DNA of 64,000 bases, from the NCBI GenBank assembly GCA_964520985.1, contig CAZFPB010000001.1, positions 1,302,001-1,366,000 on the forward strand, given 5' to 3'. Under the pieces are notes generated by a model that did no database searches, was not told the origin of the DNA, and worked only from the letters and a program-made list of their open reading frames with translations. Source of the stretch: CAYSGL01 sp964520985. GTDB lineage: Bacteria > Pseudomonadota > Alphaproteobacteria > Micavibrionales > Micavibrionaceae. A program made the translations under genes and the position numbers. Shown here in pieces: positions 1 through 8,972 of the stretch (positions are counted from its first letter, which is position 1; every line of letters starts with the position of its first letter).

Positions 1-344
1 GTGATCATAGCCAGCGCCAGATCGACTTCCTGCGCATTTAGACAGCGCGCCACCGGGCGGTCGCTGCGCCATTCCTTGACTTCACAGCGCACAGGCTGGC
101 CGCCAATCAGGTTATCAAGCGTGGTGCGGGCTTTAATCGACAATGTCGTTCCGGCGGCTTCGATCGGCTCCACCCCCCACAAGGAAATCATGTAGCGATT
201 GGTCAGCAGGTTTACCCCATCAACCGCCGTCGCCGTCGAGGCAAACTGCTCGGGCCGCTGGTTGGCATCCTGCGCCGCAACCGGCAGGCTTAAAAAAGCC
301 GACAGCAGGATGACATATAGGGGGAAATGCCGCTTTTTGTGCAT
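1..344 (-). CDS. Secreted staphylococcal-nuclease-like protein, 5' part only
   Basis: The reading frame starts at the ATG complementary to 342-344, 7-8 bases after an AAAGAGG ribosome site, and runs off the left edge of the window after about 114 residues. Residues 1-25 form a signal peptide (basic start, hydrophobic core, cleavage near VAAQ-DA), so the protein should be periplasmic. The rest follows the thermonuclease (SNase) fold pattern: a DG turn, an LWGVEPIE segment where active members have RLWGIDAPE, and a later RPVARC segment. The usual DGDT becomes DGVN and the first catalytic arginine is serine, so activity is doubtful. It diverges from the hypothetical gene at 430. The C-terminal part lies outside the window. 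Confidence 0.7.
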   Translation of the reverse strand, partial: MHKKRHFPLYVILLSAFLSLPVAAQDANQRPEQFASTATAVDGVNLLTNRYMISLWGVEPIEAAGTTLSIKARTTLDNLIGGQPVRCEVKEWRSDRPVARCLNAQEVDLALAMI

Positions 345-429
345 GAAATGCCTCTTTCAATGATATAATGACAGATATTAAAGCCGAAAAAAGCTTTTAA
401 TTGGTGAATATTCCACAGTATATAGAGCG

Positions 430-933
430 ATGCGCGTTTCGTTAAAAGAATTACTGGATGCTTTAGGGGTCGGTTATGACATGGGCCCTTACGAAACCTG
501 TCCATGGTCTGTCTATGACGGCGAAAAGGGGCTGACCTGTAACGCCGAAGTCCGCATGAACGAAGACGCCACACGCTGTGAAGCCGAAATCATGCTGATG
601 TACGATATTCCTCCTGCAGGCGGCCAGCCAATCGATCTGGTGTTCCGCCTTGATTGTAAACCAAGCTCCGGGCAATGGGAGCCGTTCAAGCTCGTCGTGC
701 GCGGCACGGAAAAAACCAATGCCTTCCACGACTGGGATAAAAAAGCCTGCGCCTTTTTTACTGCCTGCGTGCAGGAACTGAAAATGGACAAGGTACCGGA
801 CATTGACGAATTGCTGGCCAAAGAGCTGGAAGAAGACGATGGATCTGGCACCAACATGCGCGGCGGCGGCAGCAAAGCCCCGAAAATCAAACCGCAGGCC
901 TTGCTCGGCATGAAGGGTGGCCGCGGCTTCTAG
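430..933 (+). CDS. Conserved hypothetical protein, 167 aa
   Basis: I do not recognise the family. It has no signal peptide or membrane segment, so it is probably cytoplasmic. The first 130 residues look like a mixed alpha/beta domain with three cysteines in the N-terminal 50 residues. The C-terminus carries an acidic patch (KELEEDD) and then a flexible basic, glycine-rich tail (residues about 140-167). The ATG at 430 is the first in frame after the divergent nuclease-like gene. Its stop shares the tetranucleotide CTAG with the stop of the convergent terD-like gene. Coding is supported by an open frame over the whole span with typical codon use, but the opposite strand is also open here. Confidence 0.65.
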   Translation: MRVSLKELLDALGVGYDMGPYETCPWSVYDGEKGLTCNAEVRMNEDATRCEAEIMLMYDIPPAGGQPIDLVFRLDCKPSSGQWEPFKLVVRGTEKTNAFHDWDKKACAFFTACVQELKMDKVPDIDELLAKELEEDDGSGTNMRGGGSKAPKIKPQALLGMKGGRGF

Positions 934-1601
934 GACCGGACGTTCTGCGCGATTAAAATCCCGCACTCACTGGCATACTGCGCCAATCCGCCTTTGATCG
1001 GCTCGACATGCGCATGGAACAGCCATTCATTGCCGACGCGCTCCAGCTCGCCGAATATAACGCCCGTGCTGCTCTCGCCGATCACCGTTTCATCGACGCT
1101 TAAGCGGAAAATCTCGTTCCCCGTATCCTGATTGATCAGGCGGAAATAGACATTTTTGACCATGGAAAAATTGTGATTTTCCAGACCCAGATCAAGGTTG
1201 TAGAGCGAGAGGACAAAAACCACGCGGACAATTTCAAACGGCAGTGTCGCAAGATTGAGTTCAATCTGCTCATCATCCCCATCGCCCGCCCCCGTGCGAG
1301 AATCGCCCAGATGGCGCACCGATCCATCGCCGCCCATGCGGTTATTGTAGAAGACAAAATCTTCATCAACGCGCGTCTGATTATGCTTATCCAGCAGCAA
1401 AACGCAGACATCCAGATCGGGCGGATCAGCATCGAAACCGCGAAAATCCCAACCCATACCCGCGACTACTTTTTTCATCGTCGGGTCTTTTTTGGTGAGA
1501 TTTAATTCGTCACCGGGCTTCAGCGCATTCATGGGGGGCACATAATCCTTGTGTCCGACATCTTCTGCCGACTGCGGTTTATAGTCGTGATAATCGCTCA
1601 T
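930..1601 (-). CDS. terD: TerD-family stress/tellurium-resistance protein
   Basis: A TerD-domain protein of 223 aa; the family consists of calcium-binding cytoplasmic proteins linked to tellurite, phage and general stress resistance. Visible hallmarks are the strand DLDVCVLLLD (residues 62-71), the DFVFYNN segment near 81, the SVRHLGD segment ending at residue 100, and the acidic GDGDDEQ calcium-site region at 106-112. About 45 residues precede the domain, slightly more than in a minimal TerD. It starts 5 bp after the stop of the terA-like gene, and its AAGGA ribosome site overlaps that stop, so the two genes form an operon. No terB, terC or terZ is in the window. Naming it terD rather than terE or terZ is uncertain. 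Confidence 0.85.
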   Translation of the reverse strand: MSDYHDYKPQSAEDVGHKDYVPPMNALKPGDELNLTKKDPTMKKVVAGMGWDFRGFDADPPDLDVCVLLLDKHNQTRVDEDFVFYNNRMGGDGSVRHLGDSRTGAGDGDDEQIELNLATLPFEIVRVVFVLSLYNLDLGLENHNFSMVKNVYFRLINQDTGNEIFRLSVDETVIGESSTGVIFGELERVGNEWLFHAHVEPIKGGLAQYASECGILIAQNVRS

Positions 1602-1606
1602 CTTTG

Positions 1607-2347
1607 TTATTCCTTCTTGCCGTCTTCCCAGTATAGACCAAAGCCAAAGGCGCGATCCATTTCTGCGTGACCGGGGTAATATTCAAGGTGTGTCGTCAGG
1701 CGTATACCGCCGCGGATATTTTCGATCGAGGCAACGGCACATAAATCCAGTTCACTCTTGCGCGCATTCAACGACACCACCACCGGCTTTTCGCCCGGCA
1801 CGCGCAACTGCACCTGCGGTTTGACATCGGCAAAACTGTCAGCGCCTTTATAGATATAAGTATAGACCAGAATTTTTTCGATCTCTTCCCAGTGCTTTCC
1901 GTTCAGGTGGATCACCTCATCACGCCCGTCTTTTTCGCCCGTGCGCTCATCCCCGTCTAAAAACAGGTAAGGCGGCGCATCGAACGCGCCATGGGTGTCA
2001 CCAAAAGCCTGCACCGCGCCGCGCGTGCCGTCTTTCAGGATATAAAGGCAGCCGATATCCATATCGATGCCCTTGCGTTGAATGGTTTTTTTGAAAAATT
2101 TCGCAAAAATCCCCGATGCCTGTTCCACCGCCACATTGTCCCACGCCATGCCAATATCGAAATCCGGCAGGCCGCCTTCCGGCTGGTTGACGATGGCGGT
2201 TTCGCCGGGGGATGAAAGGAAGTCGCCGGGCTGGTCTGCGTCATACGGGCTGAGCCATCCGGCCGCGCCAATCCCGCCATGTTTGGAGGCTTCTGCCCGC
2301 CAGCGGCTGGCTTCGGTGATGGAATCGCGGGAGGAGCTGTCGCGCAT
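1607..2347 (-). CDS. terA: TerA-like tellurium-resistance/stress protein
   Basis: A 246-aa protein resembling the TerD-fold half of TerA. After about 90 residues of low-similarity, probably flexible sequence come DMDIGCLYIL (residues 95-104), the acidic turn DGDERTG (131-137), the HLNGKHWEEIEKILVYTY strand region, and a C-terminal EYYPGHAEMD...GLYW segment, in the order expected for this family. There is no signal peptide. It is the first gene of a two-gene operon with the downstream terD-like gene and has an AAGGG ribosome site 9 bases before its ATG. It is divergent from ettA. TerA function is unproven; a general TerD-family call is the fallback. Confidence 0.75.
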   Translation of the reverse strand: MRDSSSRDSITEASRWRAEASKHGGIGAAGWLSPYDADQPGDFLSSPGETAIVNQPEGGLPDFDIGMAWDNVAVEQASGIFAKFFKKTIQRKGIDMDIGCLYILKDGTRGAVQAFGDTHGAFDAPPYLFLDGDERTGEKDGRDEVIHLNGKHWEEIEKILVYTYIYKGADSFADVKPQVQLRVPGEKPVVVSLNARKSELDLCAVASIENIRGGIRLTTHLEYYPGHAEMDRAFGFGLYWEDGKKE

Positions 2348-2430
2348 GATTTTGTGCCCTTAAACACTTCGCTTTTTCGCTACTCTATGCTAAATCGGGG
2401 GCGCTTCCAAGTTTCTATAAAGGACGAACA

Positions 2431-4110
<1,680 letters not shown>

Positions 4111-4115
4111 CATTG

Positions 4116-5336
4116 ATGGATGAGGCGTTTTTCCAGAGCAAACTCGATGCCCTGAAAAACGAGGGTCGCTACCGCCATTTTGCGACGTTGGAGCGCCATT
4201 GCGGCAACTTCCCCCACGCCACGCTGCATAAAGGCGATGGCACGACACAGGAAGTCACCATCTGGTGCAGCAACGATTACCTTGGCATGGGCCAACATCC
4301 TGCCGTGCTGAAGGCCATGAAAGAGGCGGTCGATCTCTATGGCGCTGGCGCCGGCGGCACCCGCAATATTTCCGGCACCCACAAGCTGCACGTCGATCTG
4401 GAACGCTCTCTCGCTGACCTTCACCACAAAGAAGCGGCGCTGGTTTTTTCGTCAGGCTATGTGGCCAACGAAGGCACTTTAAGCACGCTAATCAAATTAC
4501 TGCCCGACTGCGCGGTTTTTTCTGACGCGCTGAACCATGCCTCGATGATTCATGGTATGCGCTCTGGCCGCGGCGATATTCACGTCTTCAACCACAATGA
4601 TATCGCGCATCTGGAATCGCTGCTGCAATCGGTCGATATCAACCGCCCCAAAATCATTGCGTTTGAAAGCGTCTATTCGATGGAAGGCGATATCGCACCA
4701 ATCGCTGAAATCTGCAAGCTGGCCAAGCAATATAATGCCATGACCTATCTCGACGAAGTCCACGCGGTCGGTCTCTACGGTCCGCGCGGCGGCGGTGTTG
4801 CTGAACGCGATGGCCTGCTCGATCAGATCGATATTCTGGAAGGCACTTTTGGTAAGGCCTATGGCCTGATGGGCGGATTCATTACCGGATCGGCCGTCGT
4901 CATCGATACGATCCGCTCCTACGCGGCCGGCTTTATTTTCACAACATCCCTGCCCCCGGCGGTCTTGGCGGGCGCATTGGCCAGTGTCGAGCATTTGAAA
5001 ACATCTGAGATCGAGCGCCTGCGCGCGCAGAGCAACGCCGCTTATTTAAAAAAATCTCTGCACCAAAAAGGTCTGCCGTTTCTTGAAGGAGACAGTCACA
5101 TCGTCCCATTGATGATCGGTCACGCCGAATGCTGCAAGGCCGTCACCGACTGGTTATTGGCTGAGCATGATATTTACGTGCAACCCATCAATTATCCGAC
5201 CGTGCCGCGCGGCACCGAACGCCTGCGCCTGACGGCGACAGCCGCGCACACAAAAACAGACATTGATAAACTCGTCAGCGCGCTCGATGCGCTCTACAAT
5301 CAGGGTCACTTTGAAGCCGCTCTACAGCGCGCTTAA
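4116..5336 (+). CDS. hemA: 5-aminolevulinate synthase (C4 heme pathway)
   Basis: A pyridoxal-phosphate enzyme that condenses glycine and succinyl-CoA to 5-aminolevulinate, the first step of heme synthesis in alphaproteobacteria. It has 406 aa from the ATG at 4116; an in-frame TTG lies one codon upstream. Visible features are SNDYLGM near the N-terminus, GAGAGGTRNISGTH, the DEVHAVGLYG cofactor segment, and the catalytic lysine in GTFGKAYG (about residue 247). It sits just after ettA, and its 3' end overlaps the convergent HAD gene by 15 bp. The acyl-CoA:amino acid synthase relatives kbl and bioF are similar, but the GTRNISGTH segment and the length favour ALAS. Confidence 0.95.
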   Translation: MDEAFFQSKLDALKNEGRYRHFATLERHCGNFPHATLHKGDGTTQEVTIWCSNDYLGMGQHPAVLKAMKEAVDLYGAGAGGTRNISGTHKLHVDLERSLADLHHKEAALVFSSGYVANEGTLSTLIKLLPDCAVFSDALNHASMIHGMRSGRGDIHVFNHNDIAHLESLLQSVDINRPKIIAFESVYSMEGDIAPIAEICKLAKQYNAMTYLDEVHAVGLYGPRGGGVAERDGLLDQIDILEGTFGKAYGLMGGFITGSAVVIDTIRSYAAGFIFTTSLPPAVLAGALASVEHLKTSEIERLRAQSNAAYLKKSLHQKGLPFLEGDSHIVPLMIGHAECCKAVTDWLLAEHDIYVQPINYPTVPRGTERLRLTATAAHTKTDIDKLVSALDALYNQGHFEAALQRA

Positions 5337-5996
5337 TCCCGCAACCACCCGCTCCAGTTCTTTAAACGTATCCACGATATAATCGGGCTTGGCAGCCTCA
5401 AGCCTCGCCCGCCCATGTGCCCCCCATGTCACGGCGCAGGTGATCGTCCCGGCGGCCTTCCCCATCTGAATATCTGTATCAGCATCGCCGATCACCATTT
5501 CCAAGGCAGGTTTTTCGGAAAGCAATGCCCTGGCTTTATAAACGGGATCCGGGTGTGGTTTATAAAATTCAACGGAATCTGACCCGATAATGTGCGAAAA
5601 ATGAGAAATAAGCCCCAAATTATGTAGATTATAGCGCGCCATCGTACTTTTTTTACTCGTAACGATCATTTTTTGGTGATTTTGAGGGATAATATTTGTC
5701 AAAAACGGCAAAGTTCCCGCAAAAGTCAGGGTATGCGCAGCAGAATTTGCCCTGTATTGTTCCCGAAAGTAGCCGACAATCTCTTGTTCATTCTCCGGCC
5801 CCACCCGTCCGAGCGATAATTCACGAAAAATCACTTCGATTCGAATGCCCATACGCTCGATAATCGAGGATGCTTCCAGTTCGACACCCATAAATTTACG
5901 AAATGTGTCCTGCGCACTCATCACGGCACACGGACCAGAATCGATCAGGGTCCCATCGAGATCAAAATATAACGCGATACTTGGAGACGCTTTCAT
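5322..5996 (-). CDS. HAD-superfamily hydrolase, phosphoglycolate phosphatase-like
   Basis: A 224-aa haloacid-dehalogenase-type phosphatase of the Gph/PGP-like subgroup. Motif I is DLDGT with the nucleophile at Asp12 and the acid/base at Asp14. A helical cap follows at about residues 20-85, then motif II (VTSKK near 112-116), motif III lysine in KPHPDP (Lys146) and motif IV GDADTD (Asp171/Asp175). The substrate cannot be told from sequence; 2-phosphoglycolate or another small phosphomonoester is likely. It is convergent with hemA, with a 15-bp overlap of the 3' ends, and divergent from the DotA-like cluster. Its codon use is more A/T-rich than hemA. Confidence 0.85.
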   Translation of the reverse strand: MKASPSIALYFDLDGTLIDSGPCAVMSAQDTFRKFMGVELEASSIIERMGIRIEVIFRELSLGRVGPENEQEIVGYFREQYRANSAAHTLTFAGTLPFLTNIIPQNHQKMIVTSKKSTMARYNLHNLGLISHFSHIIGSDSVEFYKPHPDPVYKARALLSEKPALEMVIGDADTDIQMGKAAGTITCAVTWGAHGRARLEAAKPDYIVDTFKELERVVAGLSAL

Positions 5997-6090
5997 CGCT
6001 TCAATATACAGGGGAAGCGCGCGCCCAAAAGATGATTTTTTCCCCGCAAAATCAAATTCTTAACGACTTTTTGACCAAACTATGGCCAAA

Positions 6091-6119
6091 TTGGAAGTCG
6101 GTTGCGGCTCTATGCTACA
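6091..6119 (+). promoter_or_regulatory. Candidate promoter of the DotA-like cluster
   Basis: TTGGAA at 6091-6096 and GCTACA at 6114-6119 are separated by 17 bases, in the gap between the divergent HAD gene and the first DotA-like gene. The -10 resembles the GCTANAWC type described for Caulobacter housekeeping promoters. It would leave a leader of about 70 bases. The match is imperfect. Confidence 0.35.
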
Positions 6120-6197
6120 CTCATAAGTGAGGAAAACCGTATTTATCAGGGCGCAGGGGGAATTGGGCAAGACTCCCAGTGCGCCATCCGGGGACAA

Positions 6198-8966
6198 ATG
6201 GCGCTAAAAGCATTTTTACCATCAATCAGCGGCAAGCAGGCAGCACGATACGTGTTCCTGCCGGAGATTTTGCCGCGTCTGCGCGCCTTCGGTGGATCGG
6301 GCTTTGGCTACCTCGCCTTCCTGATCGCCAGCGTTTATCAGACCGTGCGCATTCTACCGCCCGGCCATGCCTATGCCCGCCCCGGCAATATCGGCACGTT
6401 CGGCCTGCGCGACGTCATCACCGAAGCCGCCAACCATGTAAAACTGGAATGGCGCAACGTCGATCAGGTGATTGTCTACTTCGCCGTTATTGCGGCCGTG
6501 ATTATTCTGGCACTGCAATTTGTCGCCTTAGTGATTCTACTCTTCAGCGGACAAGCGTTGGCTGGCAGCAATAATGCCGGTGATTATAGCTTCTTCGTAA
6601 CGGCAGCGCCTGAAAAAGACATCGCCTTCCTGCTGCTTGATCATGTATTCGGCATTCCTGATTTCTTCGGGTCAGAAGCACCAACCAACACGCCGTTCCA
6701 CCAAGCCCTGCACGCGATGTTCCATTTTTATAACTTCGCCATTCTGATTATCGCCGCGCTGATTTTCCTCTACTACATCGTCGTCGTCGTTGTCGAAACC
6801 GCGCAAAGCGGCACGCCGTTCGGCCAGCGCTTCAACACCGTCTACGCTCCGCTGCGCCTCGTCATCGCGCTAGGCCTGCTGGTGCCGCTGAATTACGGTT
6901 TGAACGGCTCTCAATACATTGCACTTTACGCGGCCAAAGTCGGCTCCAGCTTCGCCACCAATGGCTGGTTGCGTTTCAACGATACGCTGGAAAATCCGCT
7001 GGGCGCCGATAATAAAACTATGCTCGGCACGCCGGTCATTCCGGAAGTAAAGCCCATGGTCGAACATATGGCACTTGTCCATACTTGCGCGGCGGCTTAC
7101 AAAAAAATTCAGGACTATGATATTAAAGTTTATCTGATCGCCGATGGCAAAGCACACCAAGTGCTGGGCGCCAGCGGCAGCGGTGATGTAAACAACCGCA
7201 TGGATGTTTTCGACGCACAAAAACTATCCAAAGGCGGAGACATTAAACTTACATTTGGTTATTTACCAACAGCGGGCCGCGGCGGCGGCGCCGTTTCTTC
7301 AGCGTCCGGCTTTGATGGCGGGGTAGTGCCCTTTTGCGGTGTCGTCAATATACCCGTTGTGAAATACGATCCTGACTACACAGGCGGCGAAGGCGAAGGC
7401 GGCGATCTGGGTATCATGATCAGCCGTGTCCATTACGCTATGATACAATGGATGTGGCAAGACGACGACCTGAAGACAATGGGCGAAGATCTTGTTGAGG
7501 CATTTATGCCGGGTACGTCAGCAGGGCCGGACGATCGTGGAACAAGTTACAAGCCCGATGCTTCCAAAATGGGGAAAATTATTAAAAAATTCCAGGATCA
7601 ATTCGACGGATTGATCAAAATTAACTTTGACGCCCACCGTGACAGCGTCGATATGTCTCTCGACGACCAGACGAAAGCGCGCGGCTGGGGCGGCGCAGGT
7701 ATCTGGTACAACAAAATTGCCCAAGTAAATGGTGATGTAATCGGTGCATTAAATGGGATGCCGACAGCGGCGTCCTATCCTCTCATTCTTGAAAAAATCG
7801 TTGAACAGAAACGTGAAGGTGACGCTGGCTTTTCGTCATGCGACATGTTCCGCCCGAACCTTGCGGATGGCACGCCGGTTTCTTTTGACAACCCCACGTT
7901 GGATTCACGCTACGCCCGCATGATGTATCAGATGCAGCGTTCCTGGGCATGCGATACCGATAAGAAAATGTCTTTCAACATTCTCTGGGATGCGATGCAT
8001 ATGATCTTCGGCATTCAAGGTCTGTTCGACATGCGCTGCAATAACGCCGATAATGTACATCCGCTAGCGCAGCTGACCACCATTGGTAAGGGCTTGATCG
8101 ACAGCTCCGTGCGCAACATGGCCATAGCAATGTTTACAGCGGCAGGCGGCGGTGCGCTCTCCGCGCTTGACGGGTTTGGCGGCGACCTGAGCGCCATGGG
8201 GCAAGCTGCCAGCGGTTTCTTCGTCACCATGGCGACGATCGGTCTGTCACTCGGCTTCCTGCTGTTCTACATTCTGCCGTTCATGCCGTTCTTGTATTTC
8301 TTCTTTGCCGTTGGAGCGTGGGTAAAAGAAGTATTCGAAGCCATGGTTGGTGCGCCGCTCTGGGCGTTGGCGCACATTAAAATCGATGGCGATGGCTTGC
8401 CGGGAAAATCTGCCATGAATGGCTACTTCCTGATTTTTGAAATTTTTGTCCGTCCGATCCTGATCGTCGTCGGCCTGATCGGCGGTATGATTATCTTTTC
8501 GGCGTCAGTACATCTTCTCAATATCATCTTTGATACAGCCGTTCTGCGCCTGACCGGTATCGATATTGATGCCTCTTCCATCTGCACCAACGATACGGGC
8601 GCTGATGCGGCCACCGTCGCCAAGGATGTCGACAAGGCTGGCGAACTTGACAAGCACATCCTCGATGAATTTTTCTTCACGGTCATGTACGCCATCTTTG
8701 TCTACATGATCGCGATGAGCTGTTTCAAAATGATCGATCTGGTGCCGAACGGCATTCTGCGCTTCATGGGCGGCGGCGTGACGCCATTTGCAGACGAAGT
8801 TCAGGATCCGGCGGAAAACCTCGGCCAGTATGCCGCCATCAGCGGTGGTGCTATCGGCGGCAAGGTAATCGGCGGATTGAAAGACATGAGCGCAGCGGGC
8901 GGACAGGCCATCGCCGGCGGTATGGATCTGGCCGGGCGATTGGGCGGCGGCAAGCAAGGTGGATAA
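6198..8966 (+). CDS. DotA/TraY-family polytopic membrane protein, copy 1
   Basis: A large inner-membrane protein (922 aa) of the DotA/TraY family, which in type IVB secretion and IncI conjugation forms part of the inner-membrane complex. I chose the ATG at 6198, preceded by GGGGACA, because it aligns with the starts of the two downstream paralogues; the frame is open to 6102. An N-terminal module (FLPEILPR, then SGFGYLAFL) leads to a membrane segment near residues 90-115, another near 175-200, and the family motif GTPFGQRFN near 203. A long, probably periplasmic domain carries GWGGAGIWYN. The C-terminal half has LPFMPFLYFFF, EAMVGAPLWALAH and RPILIVVGL. It starts the three-gene run, with 6 bp to the next gene. 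Confidence 0.85.
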   Translation: MALKAFLPSISGKQAARYVFLPEILPRLRAFGGSGFGYLAFLIASVYQTVRILPPGHAYARPGNIGTFGLRDVITEAANHVKLEWRNVDQVIVYFAVIAAVIILALQFVALVILLFSGQALAGSNNAGDYSFFVTAAPEKDIAFLLLDHVFGIPDFFGSEAPTNTPFHQALHAMFHFYNFAILIIAALIFLYYIVVVVVETAQSGTPFGQRFNTVYAPLRLVIALGLLVPLNYGLNGSQYIALYAAKVGSSFATNGWLRFNDTLENPLGADNKTMLGTPVIPEVKPMVEHMALVHTCAAAYKKIQDYDIKVYLIADGKAHQVLGASGSGDVNNRMDVFDAQKLSKGGDIKLTFGYLPTAGRGGGAVSSASGFDGGVVPFCGVVNIPVVKYDPDYTGGEGEGGDLGIMISRVHYAMIQWMWQDDDLKTMGEDLVEAFMPGTSAGPDDRGTSYKPDASKMGKIIKKFQDQFDGLIKINFDAHRDSVDMSLDDQTKARGWGGAGIWYNKIAQVNGDVIGALNGMPTAASYPLILEKIVEQKREGDAGFSSCDMFRPNLADGTPVSFDNPTLDSRYARMMYQMQRSWACDTDKKMSFNILWDAMHMIFGIQGLFDMRCNNADNVHPLAQLTTIGKGLIDSSVRNMAIAMFTAAGGGALSALDGFGGDLSAMGQAASGFFVTMATIGLSLGFLLFYILPFMPFLYFFFAVGAWVKEVFEAMVGAPLWALAHIKIDGDGLPGKSAMNGYFLIFEIFVRPILIVVGLIGGMIIFSASVHLLNIIFDTAVLRLTGIDIDASSICTNDTGADAATVAKDVDKAGELDKHILDEFFFTVMYAIFVYMIAMSCFKMIDLVPNGILRFMGGGVTPFADEVQDPAENLGQYAAISGGAIGGKVIGGLKDMSAAGGQAIAGGMDLAGRLGGGKQGG

Positions 8967-8972
8967 AGCGAT

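Noticed and set aside
463..966. A long minus-strand frame opposite the 167-aa hypothetical gene
   Set aside because: Its sequence looks like an antisense shadow, it would run into the terD-like gene, and the plus-strand frame has the better codon use.
6102..6197. A 32-codon N-terminal extension of the first DotA-like protein
   Set aside because: It lacks similarity to the starts of copies 2 and 3, and the ATG at 6198 has a better ribosome site.
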